Source: Rothia aerolata (GTDB lineage Bacteria; Actinomycetota; Actinomycetes; Actinomycetales; Micrococcaceae). From it: a stretch of 64,000 nucleotides of DNA. Below the pieces are notes generated by a model, which saw nothing but the letters and a program-made list of their open reading frames with translations, was not told the origin of the DNA and ran no database searches. Positions 1-7,313 of the stretch are shown piece by piece. How positions within the stretch are numbered: position 1 is the stretch's first letter; every line of letters begins with the position of its first letter. The DNA is taken from contig NZ_BMDC01000001.1 of NCBI RefSeq assembly GCF_014635585.1, positions 1,216,139 to 1,280,138 of the forward strand, read 5' to 3'. The translations under genes were made by a program, and so were the position numbers.

Positions 1-162
1 GTGGTGATGTTGCTTCTGATGTGGGCCACCGGTTCCGCACCGCATATTCTCACCCAGCTTTCGCTACTGCTGGTGCCGCTGGCGCTTCTGCTGCTGGTGA
101 TTGTGATGATTCTGTCGGTGCTACGGCGCCGGGCATCGGGTTCACCAGCTGGCACTCGTTAA
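1..162 (+). CDS. C-terminal end of a membrane protein (partial)
   Basis: An open frame runs from the first base of the window to a TAA at 160-162 (53 residues; the true start lies upstream). The visible part has one long hydrophobic stretch rich in Leu, Val and Met, starting near residue 18, followed by an Arg-rich tail (LRRRASGSPAGTR). That is typical of a last transmembrane helix with a cytoplasmic positive end. Nothing in this fragment identifies a family. It ends 42 bases before the response regulator on the same strand, so it may belong to the same transcript. Confidence 0.6.
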   Translation: MVMLLLMWATGSAPHILTQLSLLLVPLALLLLVIVMILSVLRRRASGSPAGTR

Positions 163-204
163 AGATTCAGCCAGCACTCAGGTTTAGAGAGCAGAATACT
201 AACC

Positions 205-909
205 GTGAACACTAATCAACCTGAAGCAAAACTACTGGTAGTAGACGACGAACCGAACATTCTTGAGCTATTGGCAACCTCTTTGCGCTTTGCCGGGTTC
301 GAGGTAGTCACCGCTTCTAATGGTCGCGAGGCCCTAGAGAAGGCAGAAACCGAGAACCCCGACCTGGCGGTTCTCGACGTCATGATGCCCGACCTCGATG
401 GCTTCACCGTCACCCGCAAGCTGCGCGCTGCGGGGCGGCTTTTCCCCGTGCTGTTTTTGACCGCTAAAGACGACACCGAAGACAAGGTCACCGGTTTGAC
501 CGTGGGCGGCGATGACTACGTCACCAAGCCCTTCAGCCTGGACGAGGTCGTGGCCCGCATCCGCGCCGTCCTGCGCCGTACCCAGCAGACCGAACTCGAC
601 GACTCCCGCCTGCGCGTGGGGGATTTGGTGCTGGACGACGACGCCCACGAGGTTTTCCGCGGCGACCGCGAGATCGACCTTTCCCCCACCGAGTTCAAGC
701 TGCTGCGCTACCTGATGCTCAACCCCAACCGGGTGCTCTCCAAGGCGCAAATTCTTGACCACGTGTGGGAATACGACTTCAACGGCGATGCCTCCATTGT
801 GGAGTCTTACATCTCTTACCTGCGCCGTAAGATCGATAACGTTCCCGATCAGCAGCCCCTGATTCACACCAAGCGCGGTGTGGGTTACCTGCTGCGTACT
901 TCAAAGTAA
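205..909 (+). CDS. OmpR-family response regulator
   Basis: 234 residues with a GTG start. The N-terminal receiver domain (about residues 8-122) has the acidic pair D14/D15, the phospho-acceptor D58 in VLDVMMPD, T86 and K108 (TKPF). The C-terminal winged-helix DNA-binding domain (about 135-232) carries the usual SPTEFKLLRYL and RGVGYLL signatures. The kinase gene starts 3 bases after its stop, so the two form a cognate pair. The overall look is of the TrcR/TcrA type, but the stimulus cannot be read from sequence. Family assignment is certain; the exact orthologue is not. Confidence 0.95.
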   Translation: MNTNQPEAKLLVVDDEPNILELLATSLRFAGFEVVTASNGREALEKAETENPDLAVLDVMMPDLDGFTVTRKLRAAGRLFPVLFLTAKDDTEDKVTGLTVGGDDYVTKPFSLDEVVARIRAVLRRTQQTELDDSRLRVGDLVLDDDAHEVFRGDREIDLSPTEFKLLRYLMLNPNRVLSKAQILDHVWEYDFNGDASIVESYISYLRRKIDNVPDQQPLIHTKRGVGYLLRTSK

Positions 910-912
910 ATC

Positions 913-2373
913 GTGGAGAGAATCAAAAAAACTTTTGGCCAGCTGGGTGCGCTTTCACTGCGAACCCAGTTGGTTCTTTTAACCGGTCTGTTGCTGGCGC
1001 TGGCGATTTCGGTGACCTCGCTGGTGGCGATTTCTGCCCTGCGCGGGCAGATGACCAACCAGATTGATGACGAAATGCGTTCCAACACCCCGGCGCTGGT
1101 GAGCTATATGATTACCAACCGGGAGCTTCCCTCAGACGGGCCGCTGATTCGTTTTCAGGCCTACCTGCTCGATGATAACGGGGCGATTCTCAACTCAATT
1201 ACCAGTATTCGGTCTGACGACTCTACCCCTACCATTACCGACTGGAATGCCGAGACTGTCTCGAAGTACTCGGGCTCTGGAATTACCGTTGATTCTCAGT
1301 CGGGCGCTACCCAGTGGCGGGTGATGCCCATGCGGGTCAAGGCCGGCGGCACCGAATATTCGGTTTTGGTTGCTACCCCACTCACCCAGATGAATGCCTC
1401 GGCAACCCTGGTGGCGCTGTTGACCCTCACCTTTGGTCTGGCAACCCTCTTTGCCTCGATTGCCCTGAGCTGGGTGATGGTCACCCGCACCTTTGAGCCC
1501 CTGGCTCAGGTAGAGCGCACCGCGGCCCGAATCGCCGCCGGTGACCTCACCCAGCGTATGAACAACTACAACCCCTACACTGAGATTGGCCACCTCTCGG
1601 TTTCTCTGAACAAGATGCTCTCTCAGATTGAGAAAGCCTTTGACGCCCAGAAACGCTCCGAGGTGAAGATGCGCCGCTTTGTGGGCGATGCCTCCCACGA
1701 GTTGCGTACCCCCTTGGTCTCTATTCGCGGTTATTCTGAGCTCTACCGCCAGGGAGCCCTGCCCAATGAAGAAGCGGTAGCAAGCGCCATGAGCCGCATT
1801 GAAGCGGAGTCTAAGCGCATGGGCCAGCTAGTGGAAGACCTGCTCACCCTGGCCCGCATTGACGAGCGACGGGAAACCGAGAACAGGCAGGTTTCCCTGC
1901 TCTCTATCGCCACCGACGCCTCCAACGATGCTTTCGCAACCGCCCCCGACCGCGAGGTTGAGGTGGTGGGCTTACAGGACGGCGCTGAACCCACCGAGGC
2001 ACTGGTCTACGGCGATGAGATGCGCCTGCGCCAGGTGGTTGCCAACCTGATGACCAACGCCCTGCGCTACACCCCCGAGGGCTCCCCGCTGGAGATTGCG
2101 GTGGGAACTTCTGTTCAGGACGACGGCACCCGGCTTGCCGAGGTTCAGGTACGCGACCACGGCCCCGGTATTCACGGGGAAGAACGCCAGCGGGTTTTTG
2201 AGCGCTTCTACCGAGCCGATACCTCCCGCACCAGGGAAACCGGCGGCACCGGTCTGGGTCTTTCCATTGTGGCCGGTATCGTGGAACAGCACGACGGTAG
2301 CGTGGAGATTCTTGAGACTCCCGGTGGCGGTGCCACCTTTGCCCTGCGCTTCCCGCTCTGCGAGAAGGCGTAA
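913..2373 (+). CDS. Membrane sensor histidine kinase (HAMP, HisKA, HATPase)
   Basis: 486 residues, GTG start 3 bases after the response-regulator stop (translational coupling likely). A first transmembrane helix lies near residues 17-38, then an extracytoplasmic sensing region of about 120 residues, a second helix near 160-185 and a HAMP linker. The HisKA box DASHELRTP places the phospho-accepting histidine at residue 262. The ATPase domain shows an N box (NLMTNALRYTPEG), DHGPGI and GGTGLGLSIV. It phosphorylates the upstream OmpR-type regulator; the ligand is unknown. Confidence 0.95.
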   Translation: MERIKKTFGQLGALSLRTQLVLLTGLLLALAISVTSLVAISALRGQMTNQIDDEMRSNTPALVSYMITNRELPSDGPLIRFQAYLLDDNGAILNSITSIRSDDSTPTITDWNAETVSKYSGSGITVDSQSGATQWRVMPMRVKAGGTEYSVLVATPLTQMNASATLVALLTLTFGLATLFASIALSWVMVTRTFEPLAQVERTAARIAAGDLTQRMNNYNPYTEIGHLSVSLNKMLSQIEKAFDAQKRSEVKMRRFVGDASHELRTPLVSIRGYSELYRQGALPNEEAVASAMSRIEAESKRMGQLVEDLLTLARIDERRETENRQVSLLSIATDASNDAFATAPDREVEVVGLQDGAEPTEALVYGDEMRLRQVVANLMTNALRYTPEGSPLEIAVGTSVQDDGTRLAEVQVRDHGPGIHGEERQRVFERFYRADTSRTRETGGTGLGLSIVAGIVEQHDGSVEILETPGGGATFALRFPLCEKA

Positions 2374-2387
2374 CTTTCGGTCTTATA

Positions 2388-2467
2388 TGTGGATAAGTCG
2401 GCCAAACTGTACACCCGGCTGCTGTGGATAACCATTTTTTAGCCCGCTGGGGCGGTGGTTATCCACA
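2388..2467. promoter_or_regulatory. Cluster of three perfect DnaA boxes
   Basis: Perfect 9-base DnaA boxes lie at 2388-2396 and 2423-2431 (TGTGGATAA, minus orientation) and at 2459-2467 (TTATCCACA, plus orientation), all in the 213-base gap between the histidine kinase and the WXG100 gene. The rest of the gap is T-rich. No dnaA, dnaN or rpmH is nearby, so this is not the classical origin. It could titrate DnaA or place the WXG100 gene under DnaA control. A second cluster of three lies at 56545-56634. Confidence 0.8.
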
Positions 2468-2586
2468 GATTTGTTTGAGGCCCTCTTTTCTCTTCTTTTC
2501 TGCCCTAGTCTTAGAGCAACCGCAAGAATTAATTTGCGGTAAAAACTATCAAGAGTTATCAAACTCTAGATTTGAGGAGAAAGATT

Positions 2587-2877
2587 ATGGCTCAGTTTGT
2601 TGTTGATTCCGATATTATCGCTGCAAAAAGCGCTGCTGCGCGGGCTCAGGTTGATGCGATTGTTTCAGAGGTCAACGGGTTGACCGCCTCCCTGCAGGAT
2701 TTGCAGAACTCCTGGACTGGTTCAGCATCGGTGAACTTTCAGGGTGTGCTCAATAGCTGGCGCGCTACCCAGCGCCAGGTAGAGGACTCCATTGCCCAGA
2801 TTAACGAGGCGCTCTCCCGGGCAGGGGTAAACTACGCCGATACCGAGTCGGCGAACGCGGCGATGTTCCTGGGGTAG
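2587..2877 (+). CDS. WXG100 (ESAT-6-like) protein
   Basis: 96 residues, within the usual 95-105 of the family. The ATG at 2587 is chosen because GAGGAG stands 7 bases upstream; an in-frame TTG at 2572 lies upstream of that site. The protein is all-helical with W43-T-G45 in the central turn of the predicted helical hairpin and hydrophobic heptads on both sides. Such proteins are exported as dimers by type VII (ESX/Yuk) systems. No secretion ATPase or EccD-type gene is in the window, so it is an orphan substrate or partner here. Three DnaA boxes sit in its upstream region. Confidence 0.9.
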   Translation: MAQFVVDSDIIAAKSAAARAQVDAIVSEVNGLTASLQDLQNSWTGSASVNFQGVLNSWRATQRQVEDSIAQINEALSRAGVNYADTESANAAMFLG

Positions 2878-2883
2878 GTTCTC

Positions 2884-2954
2884 GCTCAGAAGCCAGGTTC
2901 TGTGCACGGAGCCGTTCACTAAGCGGCATTTTGCACAGAAGCCGGCTCCTGAGC
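2884..2954. terminator. Long hairpin between convergent genes, repeat family copy 1
   Basis: Left arm from 2884 (GCTCAGAAGCC...) pairs with the right arm ending at 2954 (...CCGGCTCCTGAGC) over about 23 positions with two or three mismatches; a second small stem (GCCG/CGGC) lies in the loop, and a T-rich tail follows. It sits between the convergent WXG100 gene and RNase H gene, so it probably ends transcription from both sides. A related element, with similar arm and loop sequence, lies at 58165-58233. Confidence 0.75.
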
Positions 2955-2968
2955 ATTTTGGGGAGGGG

Positions 2969-3949
2969 TTAGCAGGCCGTCTCCTGGCGGAAGTGCAGCA
3001 GCCAGGCACCAATCTCGTTGCGGTAGTTCTCCCGCACCCACACGCTAGAACGCAGCACCTGCCCGCGCGGCGTCGTCACCCGTGAGACAACCAGCGCCGC
3101 AGACTCACCCAAAAGCTGGGCGCTCACCGGCTCCGGCTCCCCCACCGAAACAAAAGCCCTCTCCCGGTGCTCCAGAACCGTAGCCCGGTCAGCGGTGCGG
3201 CCAGCAGGAGTAATCCAGCAGAAATCCTCGGTGAGCAGAGAATCGAGCTTCTGCTCATCGGTGTAGACCTCTTTGCGCAGCAGCAGATCCTCCTGATGGG
3301 CAGCTAGACGCTCAGGGCCAATCTCGGCGATGCGGGCGCTGTGCTCTTCTTCCTCAGCCCGGTCAGAGTCCTCCACCGCATCGCCGGTGCTCGCTGTCGA
3401 GTCAGAGTCAAAGGAGTCGAAAGAGAAGTCCACCGCCTCTTCAGAACCCGCCGAGCTCGCAGAGTCCCGGTCTTCCCCGAACCCGGGGCCAGCCTCAGGA
3501 GCCTCTCCCTTTTTATAGGCGGTGGCGGCAGCCCGGGCCAGCTCGTCTACGATTTCGTTGAGCTCATGACCGGCATGGCCCTTGACCCACTCAAAGGTGT
3601 ATGTGCGGCCTGAAATAGCCCGGTCTAGCGCCTTCATGAGGTCCTGGTTCAGCACCGGCTTGCCGTCTGACTTCTTCCAGCCCTTCTTCTTCCAGCCGGG
3701 CATCCACTTGGTGATGGAATCAATGGTGTACTTGGAATCGCAGAAGATATGCAGGGGGCGGTCAGCCACATGAGCGGTGGACTCGAAAAGATCCAGCACC
3801 GCCTTGAGCTCGCCCATGTTGTTGGTGCCCTTTTTCCAGCCGCCAGAGGCCCAGTGGTCTTTATCGATGTACCATGCCCAGCCCGCCGGGCCGGGGTTGC
3901 CCAGGGCGGAGCCGTCTGCGGCTGCAATAATCGGTTTCTGGTCGGTCAC
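2969..3949 (-). CDS. rnhA: Ribonuclease HI fused to an NTF2-like (DUF4440) domain
   Basis: 326 residues; GTG start with AGGAG five bases upstream. Residues 1-145 are RNase HI, which removes RNA from RNA-DNA hybrids: the catalytic acidic residues appear as AAADGSALGNPGPAGWAW (D12), GELKAV (E), FCDSKYT (D) and the final EIVDELA (D). A Ser/Asp/Glu-rich, probably disordered linker of about 60 residues follows. The last 115 residues (from about RIAEIGPERL) resemble the small SnoaL/DUF4440 fold, ending with VRENYRNEIGAWLLHFRQETAC. Ordinary RNase HI has about 150 residues, so the extension is the unusual part. It follows the GNAT gene with a 2-base gap, and its ribosome site overlaps that gene's stop codon. 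Confidence 0.9.
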   Translation of the reverse strand: MTDQKPIIAAADGSALGNPGPAGWAWYIDKDHWASGGWKKGTNNMGELKAVLDLFESTAHVADRPLHIFCDSKYTIDSITKWMPGWKKKGWKKSDGKPVLNQDLMKALDRAISGRTYTFEWVKGHAGHELNEIVDELARAAATAYKKGEAPEAGPGFGEDRDSASSAGSEEAVDFSFDSFDSDSTASTGDAVEDSDRAEEEEHSARIAEIGPERLAAHQEDLLLRKEVYTDEQKLDSLLTEDFCWITPAGRTADRATVLEHRERAFVSVGEPEPVSAQLLGESAALVVSRVTTPRGQVLRSSVWVRENYRNEIGAWLLHFRQETAC

Positions 3950-3951
3950 AG

Positions 3952-4533
3952 TTACTCCTGGGGTTCTGGGGTGAGTTCAAGATTGAGCGCCCGCCGGTGC
4001 TCGCTCAGGGGTTTTTGAAAAGCGTGGAAGGGAAATCCTGCGGGGGTCTCAGCCTGCCGGTGGGCGTAGCCGGTTGCCCGGTAGAGCGCCACCGCGACGG
4101 GCTGTTTGGGACCGGTGGTGAGAAAAACGTGGTCGTAGCCCATGCGGGCTGCCTGGTTTTCGAGTTCGGCCAGCAGGTACTTTGAAAGCCCCAGGCCCCG
4201 GAACTTCGGGTGGGTCCAGATCCGCTTGAACTCCGCTGAGTTTTCAAGTGCCAGGCTATCGTGGGTGCGCATGAGGGCACCCCCGGCAACGGCTTCTCCC
4301 CCGCTGAGCACCAGCAGAAAGGCGCCGCCCTCTTCGGGGCTAAAGGCGGAGGCGGGGTAGGAATTGATTTCCTTATCTTCCTCGGCTGCCCGGGCCTGAG
4401 AGGGGTAGAGCCGGTCGTATTCGCCCTGCAGGTCAGCGAGCATGAAGGCGGCCCGCGGATCGTCCATGCCGGTATAGACAAATTCTAGGTTCGGCAGGGG
4501 TGGCGCCGGTGCGTCAATCAGGTACTGAGCCAT
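3952..4533 (-). CDS. GNAT-family N-acetyltransferase
   Basis: 193 residues. The acetyl-CoA binding core is visible as VAGGALMRTHD (beta strand 4 region) followed by TWHP-like IWTHPKFRGLGLSKYLLAELENQAARMGYDHVFLTTG, with the R-G-x-G-x-S/K pyrophosphate loop. N-terminal and C-terminal extensions are short. The substrate cannot be deduced. It is the first gene of a two-gene unit with the RNase H fusion; its TAA ends 2 bases before the RNase H start. Confidence 0.88.
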   Translation of the reverse strand: MAQYLIDAPAPPLPNLEFVYTGMDDPRAAFMLADLQGEYDRLYPSQARAAEEDKEINSYPASAFSPEEGGAFLLVLSGGEAVAGGALMRTHDSLALENSAEFKRIWTHPKFRGLGLSKYLLAELENQAARMGYDHVFLTTGPKQPVAVALYRATGYAHRQAETPAGFPFHAFQKPLSEHRRALNLELTPEPQE

Positions 4534-4591
4534 AGTTCAAGAATAAACGCGCCGGTAGCGAGCGCCCAAACCGCGAGTACCCGGGCGCCTG

Positions 4592-4597
4592 TAAGAT
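4592..4597 (+). promoter_or_regulatory. -10 element for a leaderless transcript
   Basis: TAAGAT at 4592-4597 lies 7 bases before the ATG at 4605, and no Shine-Dalgarno sequence fits between. In actinobacteria this spacing is typical of leaderless mRNAs that start at the A of the start codon. No clear -35 hexamer stands out. Confidence 0.45.
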
Positions 4598-4604
4598 AGC
4601 GGGT

Positions 4605-5402
4605 ATGGCTTCTTCGCACGCTCAGCAGGTTGATGTTTTTGTGATGCCCTCTGCTGTTTTGCGTTCCGGGCACGGCGTCAATTGGCTTTCTTTTGTGGGG
4701 ATTGCCGAGCAGATGAAGGCCGCCGAGTACCGCAGTGCCGATGATGCCACCCTCTACGCAGCCCAGCAGACCCTCATGCGCGCTATGGCCGCCTCTGCCC
4801 TGGGGGTTAGGCCCACCGCCGCAGCCGACATTCCGGTAGACCGTAGCTGCCGTGTCTGCCGGAACAGCAGCGAGCACGGCAAGCCCCTCATTGCCGGGGT
4901 GAACCTCAGCATGTCGCGTACCACCGGTATGGTGGCGGGTGCTCTTACCAGCGGGGATATGACCGAGGACGGCGCCGCCCGGCTGGGTGCGGATATCGAG
5001 CGGTTGCGCGGTAACTTTTTAGACGGTTTTGACCGGGTAGCTCTCACCGAGGCGGAAACCACCGCTGTTGAAGCACTTGATAGGGAGACCGCCCAGCTAC
5101 TGCGGCTTCTCCTCTGGACCGGCAAAGAGGCGGTGTTGAAGGCGACCGGTCACGGCCTGGTCGCCGGGCCTGACGCGGTGGAGTTTAGCCCCCAAGACTT
5201 TCCCCGCGACCCAGCCGCCGTGGCAGGTTTCTCGACCCGCGGCGTCCTCACTCTTGCCGGCCAAGAAGCCCAGGAGTTCTGGGTGGGCTGGCAGGTGCAG
5301 GGCGAATACTTTATTGCGGTGGCGCTCGACCGCCCGCTGGAACTTAAGCTCCACCCGGTGACCACCCCGCTGGAGGTCAAGAGGATTATCGAGGCAAGCT
5401 AG
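4605..5402 (+). CDS. 4'-phosphopantetheinyl transferase (Sfp/EntD superfamily)
   Basis: 265 residues. It transfers the 4'-phosphopantetheine arm of CoA to a serine of carrier-protein domains. Signatures in order: GKPLIAGVNLSMSRTTGMVAGAL (the GxP/NxSH region, here with S replacing H), LGADIERL (Mg-binding D-x-E) and LWTGKEAVLKATGHGL (WxxKEAxxK). The convergent isochorismate synthase makes siderophore biosynthesis a likely use, as EntD partners EntB/EntF, but it could equally serve another carrier protein. The stop TAG overlaps that gene's stop: both are read from the palindrome CTAG at 5399-5402. Probably leaderless. Confidence 0.88.
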   Translation: MASSHAQQVDVFVMPSAVLRSGHGVNWLSFVGIAEQMKAAEYRSADDATLYAAQQTLMRAMAASALGVRPTAAADIPVDRSCRVCRNSSEHGKPLIAGVNLSMSRTTGMVAGALTSGDMTEDGAARLGADIERLRGNFLDGFDRVALTEAETTAVEALDRETAQLLRLLLWTGKEAVLKATGHGLVAGPDAVEFSPQDFPRDPAAVAGFSTRGVLTLAGQEAQEFWVGWQVQGEYFIAVALDRPLELKLHPVTTPLEVKRIIEAS

Positions 5403-6487
5403 CGGGTGGTAATGCCCAGCGCCTTGCCAAAGGAGCCGAACTTGTTGCCGGTCTCGGCGTGCTCCCCGGCGGGGGTGGAGGCAGCGATGATTCCTGCCCC
5501 GGCAAAGAGGGTGGCGGTCGTCGAGCTGATTTCAGCACAGCGCAGCACCAGCGCCCATTCGCCGTTGCCTCGGGAGTCCATCCAGCCCACCAGACCGCCG
5601 AAGAAGCCGCGGTCAAAGTCCTCAAGCTCTTCGATCAGCTTCAGAGCCCGGTCGCCGGGGAAACCACAAATCGCCGGGGTCGGGTGAATTGCCCGAGCGC
5701 CGTCCAGGGAGCTCAGCCCCTCGCTGAGTCGCCCGGTAATCTTGGTGCCCAGGTGCCACAGCTGCGGGGTTGCCACCAGCTGGGGCACGGCGGGCACAGC
5801 GATGTCTTCGCACAGGGGAAGCAGGCGGGTACGAATATCGTCTACCACGGTGGAGTGCTCGGCGCGGTCTTTGGGCGAGCGCATCAGCTCTTCACCAATC
5901 TGAGCGTCGTCGGTGGAGCCAATCTCTGCCTCGCGGGCGGCGGTTCCGGCCAGTGGGAAGGTGGTAAATTCGCTGTTTTCGGTGCTGAAGACCAGCTCGG
6001 GTGAGGCCCCCATGAGATAGGAGTCGGAGCCGGGCAGTTTCGCCGAGAAAACGTAGGCGCGGGGCTGCTGCACCAGAAGATTGTTGAAAATCTCCCGGGG
6101 TGCGGGAGCGCCCTGCCCGTAGTGGGCACACAGTAGACGGGAGAGCACCACCTTATCGAGCTCGCCGTCATTCATTCTCGCCACGGCTGCCGCCACCGCC
6201 GCGCGAAAGTCGGGGTTATCTATTCCCTCTACGGAGTCAGGCTGGGGTAGCTGAGTCTCTTTCCCGGCCAGCGGTGCAGAAATTTCCAGATGCTCGGGAA
6301 CCATCAGCTGCGCAGGCCGGTCTGGATGGAAGGGCACCAGGCCCACCACTCCGCTGCCCCGCTGGCGGGCAACGGCTAGCGCCTCGGTAGCATCAACCTG
6401 CTGCATTGCCCCGTGAGCCCGCACGCTGTGCTGCGGGGTGGAAAGAAGAAAGGGAGCAAACGTGCTCTGTTGCTGATTCTCCGGCAC
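5399..6487 (-). CDS. Isochorismate synthase (EntC/DhbC/MenF family)
   Basis: 362 residues from the GTG at 6487, preferred because AGGAAAGGA stands upstream of it; a TTG at 6508 would add seven residues. The chorismate-binding fold shows LDKVVLSR, GASPELVFS, FPLAGTAAR, the acidic HSTVVDDIR region, HLGTKI, IHPTPAICGFPGDRAL and the C-terminal GAGIIAASTPAGEHAETGNKF. It converts chorismate to isochorismate, the entry to 2,3-dihydroxybenzoate siderophores or menaquinone. Convergence with a Sfp/EntD-type transferase favours the siderophore role; no entA, B, E or F and no men gene is in the window, so that is inference. Confidence 0.88.
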   Translation of the reverse strand: MPENQQQSTFAPFLLSTPQHSVRAHGAMQQVDATEALAVARQRGSGVVGLVPFHPDRPAQLMVPEHLEISAPLAGKETQLPQPDSVEGIDNPDFRAAVAAAVARMNDGELDKVVLSRLLCAHYGQGAPAPREIFNNLLVQQPRAYVFSAKLPGSDSYLMGASPELVFSTENSEFTTFPLAGTAAREAEIGSTDDAQIGEELMRSPKDRAEHSTVVDDIRTRLLPLCEDIAVPAVPQLVATPQLWHLGTKITGRLSEGLSSLDGARAIHPTPAICGFPGDRALKLIEELEDFDRGFFGGLVGWMDSRGNGEWALVLRCAEISSTTATLFAGAGIIAASTPAGEHAETGNKFGSFGKALGITTR

Positions 6488-6539
6488 GGTTTTCCTTTCC
6501 TCTGACAAATAAGACTGACCCCTCTACGGTACTACTGAA

Positions 6540-6574
6540 AACGCCTCTACCGCGAAACCGACGGTAGAGGCGTT
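6540..6574 (-). terminator. Hairpin terminator after the TetR gene
   Basis: A perfect 13-base stem, AACGCCTCTACCG at 6540-6552 paired with CGGTAGAGGCGTT at 6562-6574, encloses a 9-base loop. Read on the minus strand it is followed by TTTTC. It lies 17 bases past the stop of the TetR-family gene and about 50 bases before the isochorismate synthase start, so it separates these two same-strand genes. Confidence 0.75.
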
Positions 6575-6590
6575 CGTCAAAGAAAAAACT

Positions 6591-7211
6591 TTAGCTATCA
6601 AATATTGAGGTCTCAGACTTGGTCACCCGATACATGAGCTTATCGAAGTGACTATCAACCACAGCCAGGGTCTGGATCACGCGCTCGGGAGAATCGGCAA
6701 AGTTCTTCTCGGCCCAGTCGTTAATCACCGCAATACAGCCTGAGACATGGTACTTGGCCAGCACCTGAAGGTCATCGCGGGTGATGTCATCGGTAACGTC
6801 GCTCCAGAAAATCTCCAGGTAAAGAGTCTCAAACAGGTGGGCGAGCTCCTCAAAAAACTCCCGGGTGCTGGAACGGGTCAGCAGCATTTTAAAGATCTCT
6901 TTGCGGTCGTAGACATAATCGACCATCATGCCAAAGACCTCTTCGCCGTTCATGTTCTTACCGCGCTCAGGGTCGGGAGCAACGATCGTCTCTAGCCCCG
7001 CCACCACAGATTTCTGAATGGTCTCGTAGAGGGAGGGAATATCGGAATAGTGGGAGTAGAAAGTGGCACGGTGAATATCGGCCTTCTCAGCCAGCTCGCT
7101 GACGGTAATGGAGTTAATATCCTTGGTTGCCATCAGCTCTGCAAAAGCCTGCTCAATCGCTTTCTGAGTGCGGCGAACACGGCGGTCTTGCTTTTGCGGT
7201 GTCGAGCTCAC
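6591..7211 (-). CDS. TetR/AcrR-family regulator
   Basis: 206 residues from the GTG at 7211 (AGGGG four bases upstream); a TTG at 7244 would give 217. The N-terminal helix-turn-helix is clear: RRTQKAIEQAFAELMATKDINSITVSELAEKADIHRATFYSHYSDIPSLYETI. The C-terminal domain resembles the TetR_C_8 type (HVSGCIAVINDWAEKNF near the end), common in dihydroxyacetone-kinase-like TetR regulators. It lies upstream of the isochorismate synthase on the same strand but is cut off by a terminator. A likely -10 (TATAAT on the minus strand, 7263-7268) precedes it. The target is unknown. Confidence 0.88.
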   Translation of the reverse strand: MSSTPQKQDRRVRRTQKAIEQAFAELMATKDINSITVSELAEKADIHRATFYSHYSDIPSLYETIQKSVVAGLETIVAPDPERGKNMNGEEVFGMMVDYVYDRKEIFKMLLTRSSTREFFEELAHLFETLYLEIFWSDVTDDITRDDLQVLAKYHVSGCIAVINDWAEKNFADSPERVIQTLAVVDSHFDKLMYRVTKSETSIFDS

Positions 7212-7313
7212 TTTTCCCCTAATCTTGGTAGGTATCTTCCACAAATTGCGGTTGCTTTGTTGATTATATTACTCACAGAGAAAGCTAAATATTGAAATAA
7301 CCCGCTACCATTT

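Noticed and set aside
2388..2467. Chromosomal origin of replication
   Set aside because: Three DnaA boxes are too few, dnaA, dnaN and rpmH are not nearby, and an equal cluster exists at 56545. Titration or regulation is more likely.
5399..6487. Assignment to a complete enterobactin cluster
   Set aside because: Only EntC- and EntD-like genes are present. The neighbours are RNase H, GNAT, TetR, rlmC and an MFS gene, so the cluster, if any, is split.
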